This document shows positions 33,508 to 48,000 of a stretch of 64,000 nt of DNA, one piece after another (the first letter of the stretch is position 1; each line of letters opens with the position of its first letter). The translations under genes and the position numbers were made by a program. Location of the stretch: contig NW_017802602.1 in assembly GCF_001625305.1 (NCBI RefSeq), positions 3,924,816-3,988,815 of the forward strand. The letters run 5' to 3'. The notes beneath the pieces are model-generated. The model searched no databases and was not told the origin of the DNA. It saw only the letters and a program-made list of their open reading frames with translations. This stretch comes from Branchiostoma belcheri (Eukaryota; Chordata; Leptocardii; Amphioxiformes; Branchiostomatidae).

Positions 33508-36500
33508 ATGGCGGTCTCCGGAATACAGCTCCCTAATCTGACTTTACCGGTCCAGCCAAGGACTGTGTGTGTGGTCAACAGCAATACAGGTGAGTACAAG
33601 ATAGAGTTCAACGATCACATACCTTATACATAGCATTACAACTGTATCGAAACCTTCATTGCCTTGGCCATTCTCCACTTTGTAGAAGAGGAAATGGCAA
33701 TTTAAAGGTAAATTAAGTGTCTACTTTTTTTCCAGCAGGAACTACTGCAGCTTTTGACCTAAGAGAGGCTGAGAAGAGATATCTTGTGGTGGGATGTTGT
33801 CTCCACAGAATCATAACTCCTCCATTAAGGAAATATGTCAAATCCAGTATGCAAAAATACTATCATAACATGAAGTCTTCAAATCACATATTACATACTC
33901 AGACATTCCATAATTATATAAAAGACTACAAAGGACACAAACTTAACTACCGTAACATCAACAACAACAGACACAGAGCCGCAGGGAATAAGTATGACTA
34001 CAGGGTATCCAATCACGTAGACTTTGCCAAGCTGTTCCTACAGCCCTTCATGGCACACATGACAGGGTTTGATGATTCCTGTGACATGTCTGCATTGTTG
34101 GGGTTACTCTGTAATGTGGCAGACTTCAGTCAAGATGTCAGGGACGCAGCGTCTCAAGTACGGAGTGAAGTAAGGAACAAGTGGGCACACTGTGACTTCA
34201 GTGACTGGACACAGATGCACTTCTTAAGGTGGGGGCAGATGCTTAGTTTGTATCAATGAGATTTTTAACCTTTGTCACTCTTTAGGCACCAATCAAATTA
34301 TTGACACAGCACTACCTTTCTTGGCCACAAATTGCCCTAATGTAAATCTTGAAATATTTGCAGCGAGGACACACTGATTTGGGTGCAAGGCCTTGTATTT
34401 TCAAAGTGGTATACATGTCTGTTATAAGTAACCAACATGTACAAAATGCTTTTTTTTCTATTTACAAAAATTACAATTTGTATTACGTACATGTACTAGA
34501 TGCTTCCAGCTGATGGAAATGCTGGTGAAGTCCCTGAAGTTACCCAGCGCAGCTGAACAGAAATGTGTGCAGGATCTGAGGGACTGGGAACAGAGAGGTA
34601 AGTGGAAGATTTAGGTTCCATATTTGCCAGCATGTATGCCCAGATCTACAGTCCTTCTTGAATCTATTCAGTCCACAGAATAGGTGGCGTAGGTCCAGAG
34701 TAGGTTGACAGCACTTGAGTTGGTCAAACTGGTCTTAAGGATCTGGCCAGGAGCCACCAAAGAGAATATATTTAAGTTACATGGAAGCTGTGGATTGCAT
34801 GATTTTTAAAAATCTGAAAACTACAATTATTACACTTTTCTGATACCAGTAGATGTAATATTATAATGCACATTTCAACTATAAGCAGATGTCCACAATG
34901 AATGGAGGACTTTGTCTCTAATTGTTTGGAATAGCTGATACATGCTTGACATATATACACAGATATGATATCAAACGGCTTCTTTGATTGAACTCTAGGA
35001 GTGCAGCTGATTTTGGGGCAAGTCATTGACAAGGACCTATTGAGAGTGGTACAACAGGATGTGGCAGAAATGCAGAGCAATCTTGTCAAATACAATGAAT
35101 CAAGTGACAGTGAAGTGGAAAAGCTTGTAGAACAACTTAAAAGCATGAAGGAAGTCTTGGCTCAAACAGAAGGAAAGTTTGAACATGGTCAGGCAACTTT
35201 AAGAAAGGATGTTGACACCATTGGACAGAGTGTCACAGAAATTGAAGGCCGTGTAACAACTTTGGAGGATGGTCAGGGACAACTTGCAGAACAAGTACGT
35301 TCTCTTGAAGACAGGGAGGCAAATGTTGAAAAAGAAGTAGGTGCAGTGGCTGAGAAGGCAGATAGCATGGATAGAAGTCTAACAGAGTTCCAACAGAAAC
35401 AGGCGGACATAAATTCTACTGTAGCAAAGGAGCAAGAAGTCCAAGATGAAAGATTGCAGACACTTGAAAAGGGACAAGTTAAGTTGGAGCAGAGGGTAGG
35501 TAGTGTGGAGTCATGGCAACAGGAAGTTTCTGAGTCCCTGGCAAAATTGCAAGTCACTGAAGATAGGGAGGCAAGAAAGCCAGTCACAGGGTTGTTCAAG
35601 ATTCCTGATCGGAATAAGTGGTTTTCTGGTCGCCAAAAGGAACTAGAAGATCTAGGTGCAAAATTTAACATCTTTGAGCAAAGCGGTATTTCCCACAAAA
35701 AGCTTGCCATCTGCGGTCTAGGGGGCTGTGGAAAGACATGCTTAGCCATTGAGTACTCGTGGAGATTGCAAGAAACCTACCAAGGAGGAATCTATTGGAT
35801 GTCGGCTGAGAACAACAGGACCTTAGAGATATCTCTGAATGACATCGCACTTGGCATCGGAACAGTTGGCTCTAACTTTGATGACACGCTGGCCAGAACA
35901 ACAGCATGGCTGTCATCCCTGCAGGAGCCATGGCTCCTCATTGTGGACAACATGGATGAATTTGACGTTTCCTCTGAGGTACAAAAACTGCTGGAGGGTC
36001 ACTGGAAGCAGAACTCCAAAGGCCACATCTTGATAACAACCCGTAGAGAAGCTGTTGAGATGATGGAGACTATGGGATTTGAGAGGGATAACTGTGTAGA
36101 ACTCACGAGTATGTCAGAAGACGAGTCCTGTGCCTTCTTCGTTAAGAGAACACAGCAGCAGGAACAACCAGGGATGAAGGAACTGGCCAGAGAACTGGGT
36201 GGCCTTCCTTTAGCACTGGAGCAAGCTGCTGCTCACATCAATGTCTTAGAGTGTGCCTTTGAAGACTACCTGAAGCAGTACAAGCAACAGAAACTGAAAC
36301 TTCTTAAGCGACGTAAAGTTAAGGCTGTGACGTCCACTACCGACAAAGATCGCTTGGCTGTGCACACAACTTGGTTGCTCAATTTCCAACACATCCAAAA
36401 ATGTGAGGACCCCAAGTTGGCAGAAGCTGCTTGTGCCATGATGAACATCGCAGCCTACCTGGATCCTGACGACATCCCAGTCGAACTGGTCAATAAGGGA

Positions 36501-39500
36501 GATCCCTGTGTGAGCCAGTCACCACTAGCAGAATATGCCGAGTCTCCTCTTGGCTCAAAAGAGATTTTTGAAGTCCTCACCCAGTTCTCACTGCTACAGA
36601 GGTACGGGAAAAATTCCTGGTCTGTTCATCGACTGGTCCAAGAGGTCATAATCAGTCGTTGCTCTGGTGATAATGAAAGAGTTAAGTATCTGCAAAGTGC
36701 TTGTCGGATGCTGCACTTTGCTTTCTCAAACACAAGCAGTCCACAAGATGTCTTACAGCAAAGAAACGAAGAGCCGTCTTCTGGGAAACTCTTGCTGTGG
36801 GGTAAGCTTGCACGACATGCTTGTGCTGTATGGAGAAACATGACAGCAAAACTCAGTAGCAAAGAACTGGTCTCCAGATTGATGCTGGCAAAAGAAGCTG
36901 CAGCAGTGACACACGAGGCATCCATGTATCTGAGCTTGAACAAGCAACACACAGAAGCAACCCAGGCACAAAGCCAAACACTGGAGTGTGTTGCCAACAC
37001 AGAAGTAACCGACAGTTTCATGGCGTACATCACAAGTGTGCATGTTCCACTTAAAGAAGAATACCAGAAGATGCTTCATGCTGAAATGTCATTCAGAGCC
37101 TCAGAGAAAGCAGATGTCAAGGAGCTTGGAGATTGCCAAGAGAAGCTAAATGAAGACCCAGAGTCGCTTCGTCAGCAAGGAAATGCTCTGTTTAAGAAGG
37201 AACAGTACTCAGAGGCCATAGCTTATTACACAAGGGCCATCAACATCAGTGGTGACAACGTTGATGAACGCTTGTACAGCAATCGGTCATTGTGTTACTG
37301 GAAACTGGACCAGTACAAACTGTCTTTGGAAGATGCAGACAAGTGCATAGAGTTGAACAGCAGGTCAGCAAAAGGCTACTGCAGAAGAGCACTTGCTCTG
37401 GTAGAGCTAGTCGAGAAAGACCCTGCCTACTGTCATTTTAGTGGTGCAGCAAAAGCTGCTGCTGCCTTAGCTATTCACCATGAGCCGAAATTCAGGACAA
37501 ATGCTCAGATGAAGAAACACTTTCACAACTTGAATATCAAAGTAATTTCTACTTCATCAGAATTGATTTCCTGCATGCAGAGTAAACAGGACTGCACCAT
37601 TCTGCTAAAGGAAGGTGACTACTCGCTGGATTACTTAGTGGTGGGTCTGATGGCCAACGTTCAGATTGTGGGTGTGCAGAGGTATACCATTGTCAATTGC
37701 AAAGAAGGAGCCATTGCATGTACTGGTTTTCCACTGCTTGGAAGGCCTGTTTACTGTCACCTTGAAAACCTGCATTTTCCACAGAAGTGTATTGAACTGG
37801 TCGTACAGAATGGTTTTATCATCACAACAATGTACAGATGCCAGGCATCTAATGGAAGAAGAGGCTGTAAGGATTACCCAAACTGTTGGGGCGGTCCTGG
37901 GTGTGTGAACGACACTAGCACTTCTTGTGAGGAGGCAGATGTTCAACCAACAAGTTATCGTAAGATACGGGGAAAGGGCGGTTTTGCAGGACTTCAGGTG
38001 TGTGTTGGAATGCATTTATTATGCTTTTTAATTTACTATATAATACTGTATAGTATAGACTAATATGATAGAATATGTAACGTCATATAAATATACGCTG
38101 TAACTGTAATTGCGTCAGATGATGTTGATCGTTTGATGATACATTTACCTTTAAGGGATGAATATGGAATATGAGGTACAACATATCGGTCATCCTTATG
38201 TCAGACATAACATGACAGAAACTCTTACATTGATAATACACTCCAGTGTACCAGGTTGCCCAGTTGGCAACCTACCCCCAAAATTAGGTTGCCCATCAGA
38301 ATTTTAGGTTGCCCCACCTATAAGTTACTACTTTCCTCAAATTAAGTTATGTTACATACATAAGCCTTTGACAATATTTCTAACAGCCTTTATTAGTTAA
38401 CTGATACTAGTAATAGCCATTAATACCTAAAATTAAGAAGTATCTGCCGGATACAGTGGTGCAAGCCAAGTGGGCATGATTTTTTTTTGGGGGGGGGGGA
38501 CATTCTTCAAATTCAGGTAGCACACTAGGCTACCTAGGTTCAAAAATAGGTTGCCCCAAGTAAAATTTGTGCCCCGGGCAACCAGGTATTTTGCACACTG
38601 CACTCAGACTTGGTTGCTACATGTAGCACATTTGTAAATTCACAATTTTGCTGTGTAGACAACATAAAGTAGTCAGTTTCATTGTACATGAAAAAAAGAC
38701 AATTATATGAAAGTCATAACCTTTCCATGCTTGTTGATACCCATAGGTTCTCGGAGGTACTCTGTATGTGGATCACTGCAGCATCGTAGACTGTGGAGGA
38801 GGAGGTCTGTTGGTAGAAGGAGAAGACTCACATGCAGTGGTGACAAACTGTGAAGTGACGAAACACATCCAGTCTGGACTGGAAGTCAGGAATGGAGGTA
38901 AAACATGATTAAATAGTCAACATTGTGAAGGAAGTAAAACATGCATGCTACATAGTCTACTGGTATACATTACATTTGTAAAGTACCCACAAGTTGCATG
39001 CACAAAAAAAACCTGCATCAGGCTGAATACAGTGTGCCTGACATTAGATCACAAAAATTATTTAATGAGAAAAATTGCTTTCTTAATAAAATATGTGTTC
39101 ATTGGTATCTTTTCAACAATTGGCCACATTATCATGCTCAACTCCTAGCATTTATGCTGATATTGTTCATCCTGAAATGCAATCTGTAGAAAAAATTAAT
39201 GCATGGGTAGGGTCTGCAAGGTGATAGTAGTACCAAGGAAACTATCTACAAAACACACTTTGCAGTTCAAAAATTTGAAATTCTGAAAAAGGTCAAAGGT
39301 GAAAATGACATCCACATTCTGATTCAAGAGCTCCTACATCATTTTATTTTATTCATGTGTCACATGCTGGTTCCTTTTATTACAAATTTAGGAACTTTGA
39401 GAGCTACTGGCAACAACATTCACAGCAACAGGATGCATGGTATCACCGTGGGACCAGGTGCATCTACTACACATGTAGCTAGAAACCATATTCATGACAA

Positions 39501-40861
39501 CTTGGAAGAGGGTGTCATCGTGCTCCAAAGCTCAGCTCTTACATGTACAATACAAGCAAATCGGATTGAGCATAATGGTGCCAGTGGGATCTCAGTGGAT
39601 TCCAGTACCATAGACCTTCATGACAATGAGATTGCCAACAACTGGTGCTGGGGGCTTTTCCTTAAAACACACAGCACTGCAAACATCTTTAGGAACCTGG
39701 TCCACTCCAACAAGTGTGGCGGCTTGAGGTTTGGATTCAACCAATTTGGAAGAGTGCTGATTGATGAAAATGTGATAAGAGACCACATAGGTCCAGCTAT
39801 ATATATTATAAATACCTTCAACAAGGAAACTACAGAAAAGATGCTAAAAGTGCTACCCAAAGAGGTAGGAGAGCCATTCATAGCCCCCCCTATCATCACT
39901 GACAGGAATGTCTGTGAAAGGAATGACACCAAGCAGCAGCATCCTTCAGCAGCCATAACGTGCCTCCCAGTTGGATGTGCCTTCTGTGGTGACCAGCACA
40001 AGGAGACCATGAGCTGTGGGAAGTGTCGTAAAGCACGTTACTGCTCAAAGGACTGCCAACTACAACACTGGCAACGACACAAGATCGTTTGTAAAATCAT
40101 CCAGGGCGGTTACTCTTTCAGAGTCTCTACAGAAGAAACAACTCAGAAATTTTTCGCAAGTCAGCTTTCGGATGGCTATACTACTTCAAGATCCTTTAAT
40201 GCTGAGTTGAAGGGCATCGGACAAGGCACTCCCCCTGACAAAACAGGAAGAAGACGCTTCATTGTAAAGATCCAGTCAGGTTCTGAATATCAGCCATACA
40301 ATCCTGATTCAGATCTGATACTGTATGACCAGACTACCACCCTTGACCTAAGCTTCAGGTATGTCACTGTCAATATTTTGTGATGTCAAAGAAATATTTG
40401 TTTCAAGAATCATGTTGATATTTTTGTAACCAGACAAGACTTTAATATAGAACTTGTCAGTTACTTTAATAATTTACAACTAAAGGTGTTAGTCGCAGAA
40501 CTAAAATCAAATGGTTGTATGCTCAGTCTTATTCAGGTGGTTGCCACCTGTATGAAAATATCAAAACCATTGATGAAATTTGTGCCAGATTTCTGTTTAA
40601 TTGACTAAGAAAATTAGTACTCGATTCAACTAAAAAGAAACAAACTATCAGAGAATGTGATTATTGCCCCACATCTTTGTGTGACAATTTTCATCTCTCC
40701 ATGTCAGGAACAGCCAGCTGTACCACATCATCATGGAGTGTGGAGTACTGGGAACCAACCAGCTCTCATCTAAGAAGATCTTCTGTTACGCCAAGATGGA
40801 GAACAACGGAAAATATGTCCGCGTTTACACAGATCACCTGGCACCACTACAGGAGTGGTGA
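33508..40861 (+). CDS. HEPN - coiled coil - NB-ARC - TPR - beta-helix - MYND STAND protein
   Basis: Seven exons with matching phases: 33508-33589, 33736-34228, 34500-34597, 34999-37997, 38747-38897, 39392-40358, 40708-40861; 1647 aa. Residues ~35-220 resemble the HEPN domain found in DZIP3-like proteins and hold an RX4H motif (RNKWAH, R174/H179), the catalytic signature of HEPN RNases. Residues ~245-415 are a heptad-rich coiled coil. Residues ~445-720 are NB-ARC: P-loop GLGGCGKT 464-471, Walker B LLIVDN ending near D541, GHILITTRR 566-574, GLPLAL 626-631. TPRs lie at ~946-1040, a right-handed beta-helix of short N/G-rich turns at ~1090-1440, and a MYND zinc finger at 1470-1508 with all Cys/His ligands. 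A conserved-looking C-terminal domain ends QEW-stop. By family this is a STAND signalling ATPase; an immune or RNA-directed role is inference. Exon 2 has a NAGNAG acceptor (33736 or 33739). Confidence 0.88.
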
Positions 40862-42044
40862 GAAGGTATCGTCGTCTCGTTGGTAAGAAGTAGACTGAAC
40901 ATCTAAGATGACGAGGAAAATCAGTCAGGCCAGATGCAGAGTTCAGACACAGCTGTACTCACTATTGTAGCGTGGAGTCCAGTTTTGTCGGGTTTCTGGG
41001 CAGGGATTAATCGATTTGAGCATCAAATTGTTTCAGAATTCATCAAATTGTTTGTTGTAAATTTTTGCAATGTGAACACTTCAAATTAATTAGATTTTCT
41101 CTCCCAGACTAAGATTTTATATTTTTTTGTCTTTTATATCACACTTTTCATTCTCGCAAGCTGCCTGGGCTGGGCCTCAGGCTGGGCATTGTGGCCATAG
41201 CATGTACATAACTGTATATTACATGTAAGACAAGGTGTGACAACCTCCATCAGCATAGGGACTACATGTACTTGGCCATTGTGGTTTTTACTTTGATTAT
41301 CATAATGCCACTGACTGATAGATTATGAATCCTGTCTACTGTAAGCAAGAATACTATAATTGATATTCCGGCTGCAGTCTAAACAATACAATTATAATTT
41401 ATAAGGCTGTATCAAAATATTTGTACTGCTCAAGAGTCATGACAGTAGTATGTTCCAAACAAAACATACAAGAATTACAACTTGAATTTTCACTGCAGTA
41501 CCAGAGACTGCACCATTTATTGATTTCCTGCTGATAAACCAAGTAACCGAAAGATTTTCAGCATATCCATAGTTTTGTACACATGTCATACTTGTATATT
41601 GTATGTTTCACCTCAGTACATATATCTGGCACTGATTGAAACTTGTTCTGATAAAAGGTGCATCTAAAAGTGTTTGATAGAACCGTTCAGCCTAATATGC
41701 AACTTAACATATGTACAACATTGCTATTCTGTTGTACATATGTTTAGTTTTGTAAGTGAAACTCCAGATTTTTATCATCTATCTTTACCCAACGGTCTAT
41801 GATTATGATTTGATGTATTGGATTAAATGTCTGTTAGTAATGGTCAAAAGCATAATATGAACTGGAAATGAAAGCTCAGTCTTCTGATGGTTGGATACAA
41901 TCTTGACCAGTCTTTGATCCAGGGTAGCTGGCACTCACTGAAACAGAGAGAAATCACACCACACCAAAGGCTGACATCTTTTCAAAAGAAGGACTGTCAC
42001 ACATTGCTGAAGACTATAATTTACTGGTTGGCATTTCCAGATGA
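40862..42044. other. Convergent 3' region of the HEPN/NB-ARC and eIF3L genes
   Basis: Both neighbouring genes end here. A minus-strand AATAAA at 41516-41521 may serve eIF3L. No coding signal or repeat recognised. Confidence 0.6.
41516..41521 (-). terminator. Candidate polyadenylation signal for eIF3L
   Basis: AATAAA on the minus strand about 520 nt past the eIF3L stop; the assignment rests on position only. Confidence 0.35.
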
Positions 42045-45000
42045 TCAGCTCTTGGTTTGAAGCTCTCCAAAGCTCCTCTTCATCTGAACAAAAACAGAAA
42101 AGAGGAGATGACATTAAAATTGCATTAAATGCAATATGAAACATCTATTACATGGACTTAAATGGCCTTAAATGCATAACATATAAACCAATACTAATAG
42201 ACATGCATATGTGGAGTAACAGCTTAATAACTGAAATTGAATGGAGCAAATCCAAGAACAAAGAGATGTGGTGTGGTCTTCTTGATCTTTGAATTACTAG
42301 TATTACTTTTTATTTACATTTCAACAAAACAAGTCAGAGTTGTTAGTAATAATATTTGATATTTACCTCCTCGAACTTATGAATCTGCCTGATGAAGAAG
42401 TCACCGTAGCGGCGGGCGACCTTCGTGTCTGCTATGTGAACCATGTCCTGTAACGGAAATACAGTAACTTCATTTCAGTTTCTGGTGACACATAAATGTC
42501 ACCACACAGTATAGTTAAGAATGCTTGATATTTTTTTTTTTGGGGGGGGGGAGATAATTTTCTTATGAAACTTACTGAAGTTGAAAAAAAAAATCAGCAC
42601 CAGATATGAAATGCATACTTTACGCTGTTAAAATGGGTTTGTAGTGATGTGACCTTGAAGCTTAAGATTTACAGTATTCTTGTCAGTTTCTGTCTCTTAC
42701 TGGCTTTTAAAAAAATAATACCTAAGACATGGACCTCAACTAAACATGAGGGGTTTTTAGAGTACCTTGTCGATGAAGAAATCGACCTCAGAGGCAGACT
42801 GGAACTCCCCATCCAGACCCCCGGTGCCCTTGGAGGACGTGACGTTGCTCATCTTGTGTTTGAAGCAGAGCAGGTGAGTACGGAACTCCTCTTCAGTCTG
42901 AAACACACCGCATTCATTTATCTAAAATCATCGGTTAATTTTACCCTGCCTCATAAACAAAACAGTCGCATACAAAAGAAAATTGTTAGTTGACTGTTAT
43001 CATTGAATCTGGCTTAAAGTTTAATAGCTCTTACACATAATTCTCACTATAACCACAAACTTAAGTAAATGTATTTACTAAAAACTAAGAAAAGAACATG
43101 GAATCAAAGTTTTTTCTTAGCAATATTGTAGAGTGGAACTCATCAGCAAGTACAGTACAGGCATCATCACTTTATTATCTTTTAACAACACTTGGAGTTA
43201 GATAACCATAACCAGCTGCTGAAGCATGCTAGCAGCTTTACAATACAGGTGGTGTGCGAAGCTGGTGTGTTGCGCCGAAAGGCGGTTATACCGGCTATTC
43301 AGATACAGATACAGGTACACTGTCGGATACATGTATATAGAAATGGGCTTTGCTGAAAGTCAGGGAAGGAAAAAAATGTAGAGGAAGGCGAACTTACCAT
43401 GTCGAGAAACCCAGCGAGTTTGGAGACAGGCATGGTGGTGTAGAGTTTAAGGTAGCTGCGCACCACGGGGAGGGCGATCTGCTGCTGGACCTCATCTATA
43501 AACACCTTCAGCTGGGCCATGAACGCCTCCTGTGTAAGGCATATACATGTATGTATCATGCAGCCATAGTTATCTTTGTTCAGAGTTAGATGTTCAAAGG
43601 TTAGGTGTGTTAGGTCTCTCATTCTCATCTTATATACAACTACAGACACACAAAAAGCAGACACTGAATACAAAATGAGTTTATATGATAACAGTGGTAC
43701 CTTGTGGTAGTTTGCTGGTGGTGCTTCATAGTTTGGAGCCACTGGAGACAGGAACTTTGGGCAGGCAAAGGAGAAACTGTCCTCAAAGGCCTGCATGTCC
43801 CTGGATAAAAAAAAGAACAAAGGGTGGTTAACCTCCTTATCACCTAGAAAAGCACTTCTTTCGTTTATTTCGTTTATTTATTTGGCTTACAAAGAAGCCA
43901 GGGAGTCCCAACTAGTCGACGACTATTACTAAGGGACACCCTAAAGCACTTCTTGAACAAGACTGACAAAGATGTACATGTAAATAGTGGTAAATGTTGT
44001 TGCTGTTCCCAGAAGTGTCATTCCAAATACATTCCACATATGAGAAAATGCTGTTTTCCAGAGGGAGGGATAACAATAGCCAGCATATCCATATTTGGGA
44101 TGGCTGTTTTAAATACATTGTGTACTAACTGCTAGCCTCACTTTTGTTCACCAACTTAATTAGGAAGGGCTTTGGCATCTAAAAAAATGAAAATATTTCC
44201 ACGTACCCTTTCTGCATCCTGATCATCTTCTCCCCACACTTCTCTCTCAGCTGGGAGTGGACACTCTCATCGATACGCATGGGGTACAGGGTCAGGCAGA
44301 CTGCCAGGAGGTTAAACATCTGCTCATTCTGCTTCATAATCTGGAACAGCACAACACAGGGTTAAAACTTTTGGCACCATGTAGGAGACAGCAGGAGTAC
44401 TGTTACTTCACTTGTGAGAGTTAATAATAATGTAATCACCAGTGGCAATACAAATATTAGTATGCCACACGTAACAATTTACTGTGCGGAAATTGAGATG
44501 AATGGGACAAAGACAGATAGTCATCCAGACAACATTTGTCATAGGTTTTCGTATGACTTTTATGTCATGGAATTCTCCAGTAGGCTGTGACAGAACCAAC
44601 CACTGAAAAGGATCTAAGAAAGTCTTTTCCAAAACAATACAGTTGAATTTTGTATGAGACAGGATTATCCCAAGTATACTCTCTTCATATCTTTACAGTA
44701 GCAAACATTTGTAAGGTATACCAATCCAGACACACACATCAAAACACCCGTGTTAGGCACAAGCTTTATCCAAAACTTCAAAATACATTTGTAACAATAT
44801 TAACAATCCCATTGCTGAACAATAAGGACACTGAGGTTCAGTACCATGTCAAAAGTGTAGCTCTGGCGTTGGAACATGGTCTTGGTGCGCTGGATGTACA
44901 GGAGGATACTGGTGAAGGTGCGTATGGCGTCCTGGTAGCGCCGCATCATCATGTACGCAAACCCAACGTAGTAGTACATACTGATCTGGCACGACGGCAC

Positions 45001-48000
45001 TCGGGAGTACAAACCCTACAGGAAAAATATATAGGTATTAATAAAATATAGCCTGATGGCATTGACCAACTAGGAGCCATCCCCCCCCCCCTCTTAGACA
45101 TTGTTTCCTTGGCACAACATATTTTGGTTGAAGTCATAAACTAAATCCAATACTAGAATTGTACATTGTAAAACTTTCGTAGTGGCTTTACATTATTTCC
45201 ATGTGGACAGAGATAACCTTCTGTTTTCGGTCGTGTTTGTGTGTTCGCAGCTATAACTCATGGTGGGTTTCACAGATGTCTTAGATTTTTGTATATGATT
45301 AGCGATTGGAGTCCAGATTATGTGTTTTTCTTTTCCCTGTATCTGCCTTTTCAGGTGTTTATTGTAGGACTACACTCTCACCTCACCTCACCGGTCCCAT
45401 AGCAGTCTAGGACTACACTACAGATGAAAAAAAAAAACAATAAAAACTCGAGCTCCCTTTCTCTCCTATTACCAAATAAAACCACTGCAGAAGTGTGCTG
45501 ATGTACAATACTCTAACCCCTGACCTGTTTGTTGAGGTCGATGTTCTCCAGGACCCTGATGGCCTGGTAGTAGTCCCCTAACAGGGAGTGGAGCCTCAGC
45601 AGGCCCACCAGACTGAAGTAACCCAGCATCTTATACAGCGAGTGACGACCAAAATCTCCCGCTACACTGTCTGGGTCACCTGTGGTGGTACGCAACAGAG
45701 TTACTTGTAGGCTTTATCATAATGGTCGTTGGACCAAAATCTACTGCTACACTGTCAGGGTCACCTGTGTGAGCAGGGAACAGAGTTAGACTTTATCTAT
45801 AATGGTTGTTTGACCAAATTCACCTGTTACACTGTCAGGATCACCTGTACATGTGGTGGTATGCAACAGAGTTAGACTTCTTTGGCTATGGTTGAGGTGA
45901 TATGACCAAGTAATGGCTGTGGATATGGCAAAGTAGCAAGGTTAGCATTGCTGAATCTAAAGGTTCTGGGTTCAAATCCATGAAAGACCTCAATGTTGTG
46001 CTCTTGTTTACTAATTAGGGCAAACAATGAAAAAAGGATGCCATTGAAAGTCCACTTTTCGATCATTTGTAAAACCTACACACTAACCCCCACTTGATCA
46101 CTCCAGCCCCTTGTGCTCTATACCTTTTTTCTACAAAGAAAACTTGGGCTGGTACTGACCTCCACTGCTGAAGACCTCCAGTTGCCTGTTGATGCTGGAC
46201 TTGTCCACCAGCGAGTGTAACACATTCAGCACACTGTGCACGTTCCAGATCTACAGGATGGGAAACAGATAACAACTTTTATGTCTTGCCAAGTTCCGAT
46301 TTTTCACAAAGAGAGTCACCATGCAGTGAACAAACTGATATGATACTGCAATAAAAAAAAACTTAAATCTTTTCAAAGTTCATACGAACCTTGGGGTTTG
46401 AGCGTAGGATCATGATCTCATCGTCGCCCTTCTTGCTGAGTTTGCTGCGGTAGTGTGTGAAGGACTGGAACTGGTAAATAAACTCATCAATGATGTCCCA
46501 CAGCCACTGGTTGGGCAGCTCTAATGGTACCGGAGACTTCTGGTCTGGAGGCCGGGGAAGCACAGGAAAAAAAGATGAGTTCATGAGTCAAGGACTAAAA
46601 TAAATTTCAGAAATAAATCACAACAAGGAACAAAATGGCTCCACCCTTGAGGTCATGCCAAAAATACATGTATATACTGTATGTTTATTGCACTATTTTT
46701 TCAAACCAAAGCACAAAGTTCAAGTTTAGTCAGGTTTCCTAGAGCTATCATAGAGTGGGACTTGCTGCCACCAAGTACAGTAGCTGGACATCATCACTAG
46801 ATAGCTTTATACAATGTTTAGATTTAGATGTGCAAAGACTAGGTGTTACAAGTGTAATATAGCCAGCTGCCACCATGCAGTGTGCCTGCCAAATAATTTG
46901 CACATTCTAGCTTTTGGCCAAAAATGTTACGAAAAAATGCCATATGAACTGTTCCGGGATAAGACTTACTGAGGATGTAGTTAAACAAGTTGCAGTAGTT
47001 GTAGTAGGACTCAAACCTCTGCTCCAAGTTTGGTCCACCCTGAAGAGGAAAAACAACCAAGAATGGTAAAAGTTAGATTCATTCTGTAACTTCTCTATAC
47101 AATCTAAATGTAAAAAATATTATGAAGTGCTTTCATATATTTTGTTTCCTACTAGTGCCACCATTTAGTAATACACACATGGCCACATGTTTAGGTAATT
47201 CTTTCAATTTTAGGTGAGTGAAGGTTTAACATTATAGTTTTTCCATGGACTCAAATGACTAAAATCAGTCCTTACCTGAACCTTGGCATAGATATGCCTG
47301 AAGTACAGCTCCTTGTACAGAATCAGGAACACATTGTCTGTGGAAAAAAACCATAGCAAAAACACATATGAATGAGTTACTGACTTATCATCATCATCAA
47401 CCTAAGTCAAATCTTCTGTCATTTATGAAGACAAGAGATTGACAAATTTAGAAAGGGTTTATGAACATGACAACAGTTAAATATACTAAAGTTATTCTCA
47501 ATAGTCAACTATGGACTAGTTATTACAACAAATGAAAGGAATATCCTACCATTTTTTACTAACGGCATGATGTACTCAGCCTCGGGCCAGGAGGATGTCT
47601 TGAAGAACCTCTCTGTCAGTTTGTTGAAGCTAAGACACAAGAAAGGCAGATTAAGTCACTAGCTGTGTGGCTCATATTACTCAAGTAAGATATCCATAAA
47701 AATAAAGTCTTGTGCCTAAGGTAGCGGGTATGCTCCCTAGTGAAGACAGTAAAAAAATTTGTATACTGGCTTGTCTACTTTCTTTAGTGTAAAAAAAATA
47801 CACCTACACTTATGTATAAAAGAAAATAAGTAGAGAAAAAATAGGTAGAAATATAAGTAGAAATAAAGCATAAAAGAAATAATGGCAATGGTTTCTAACA
47901 AATTTTCTGGTGCAGTTAATTTTCAATGTTACCAGTACAGTTTCCTGAAGCCTGGAAATACCATCCTCATTGTTGAAGAATGCTTAGACATTAAATGATC

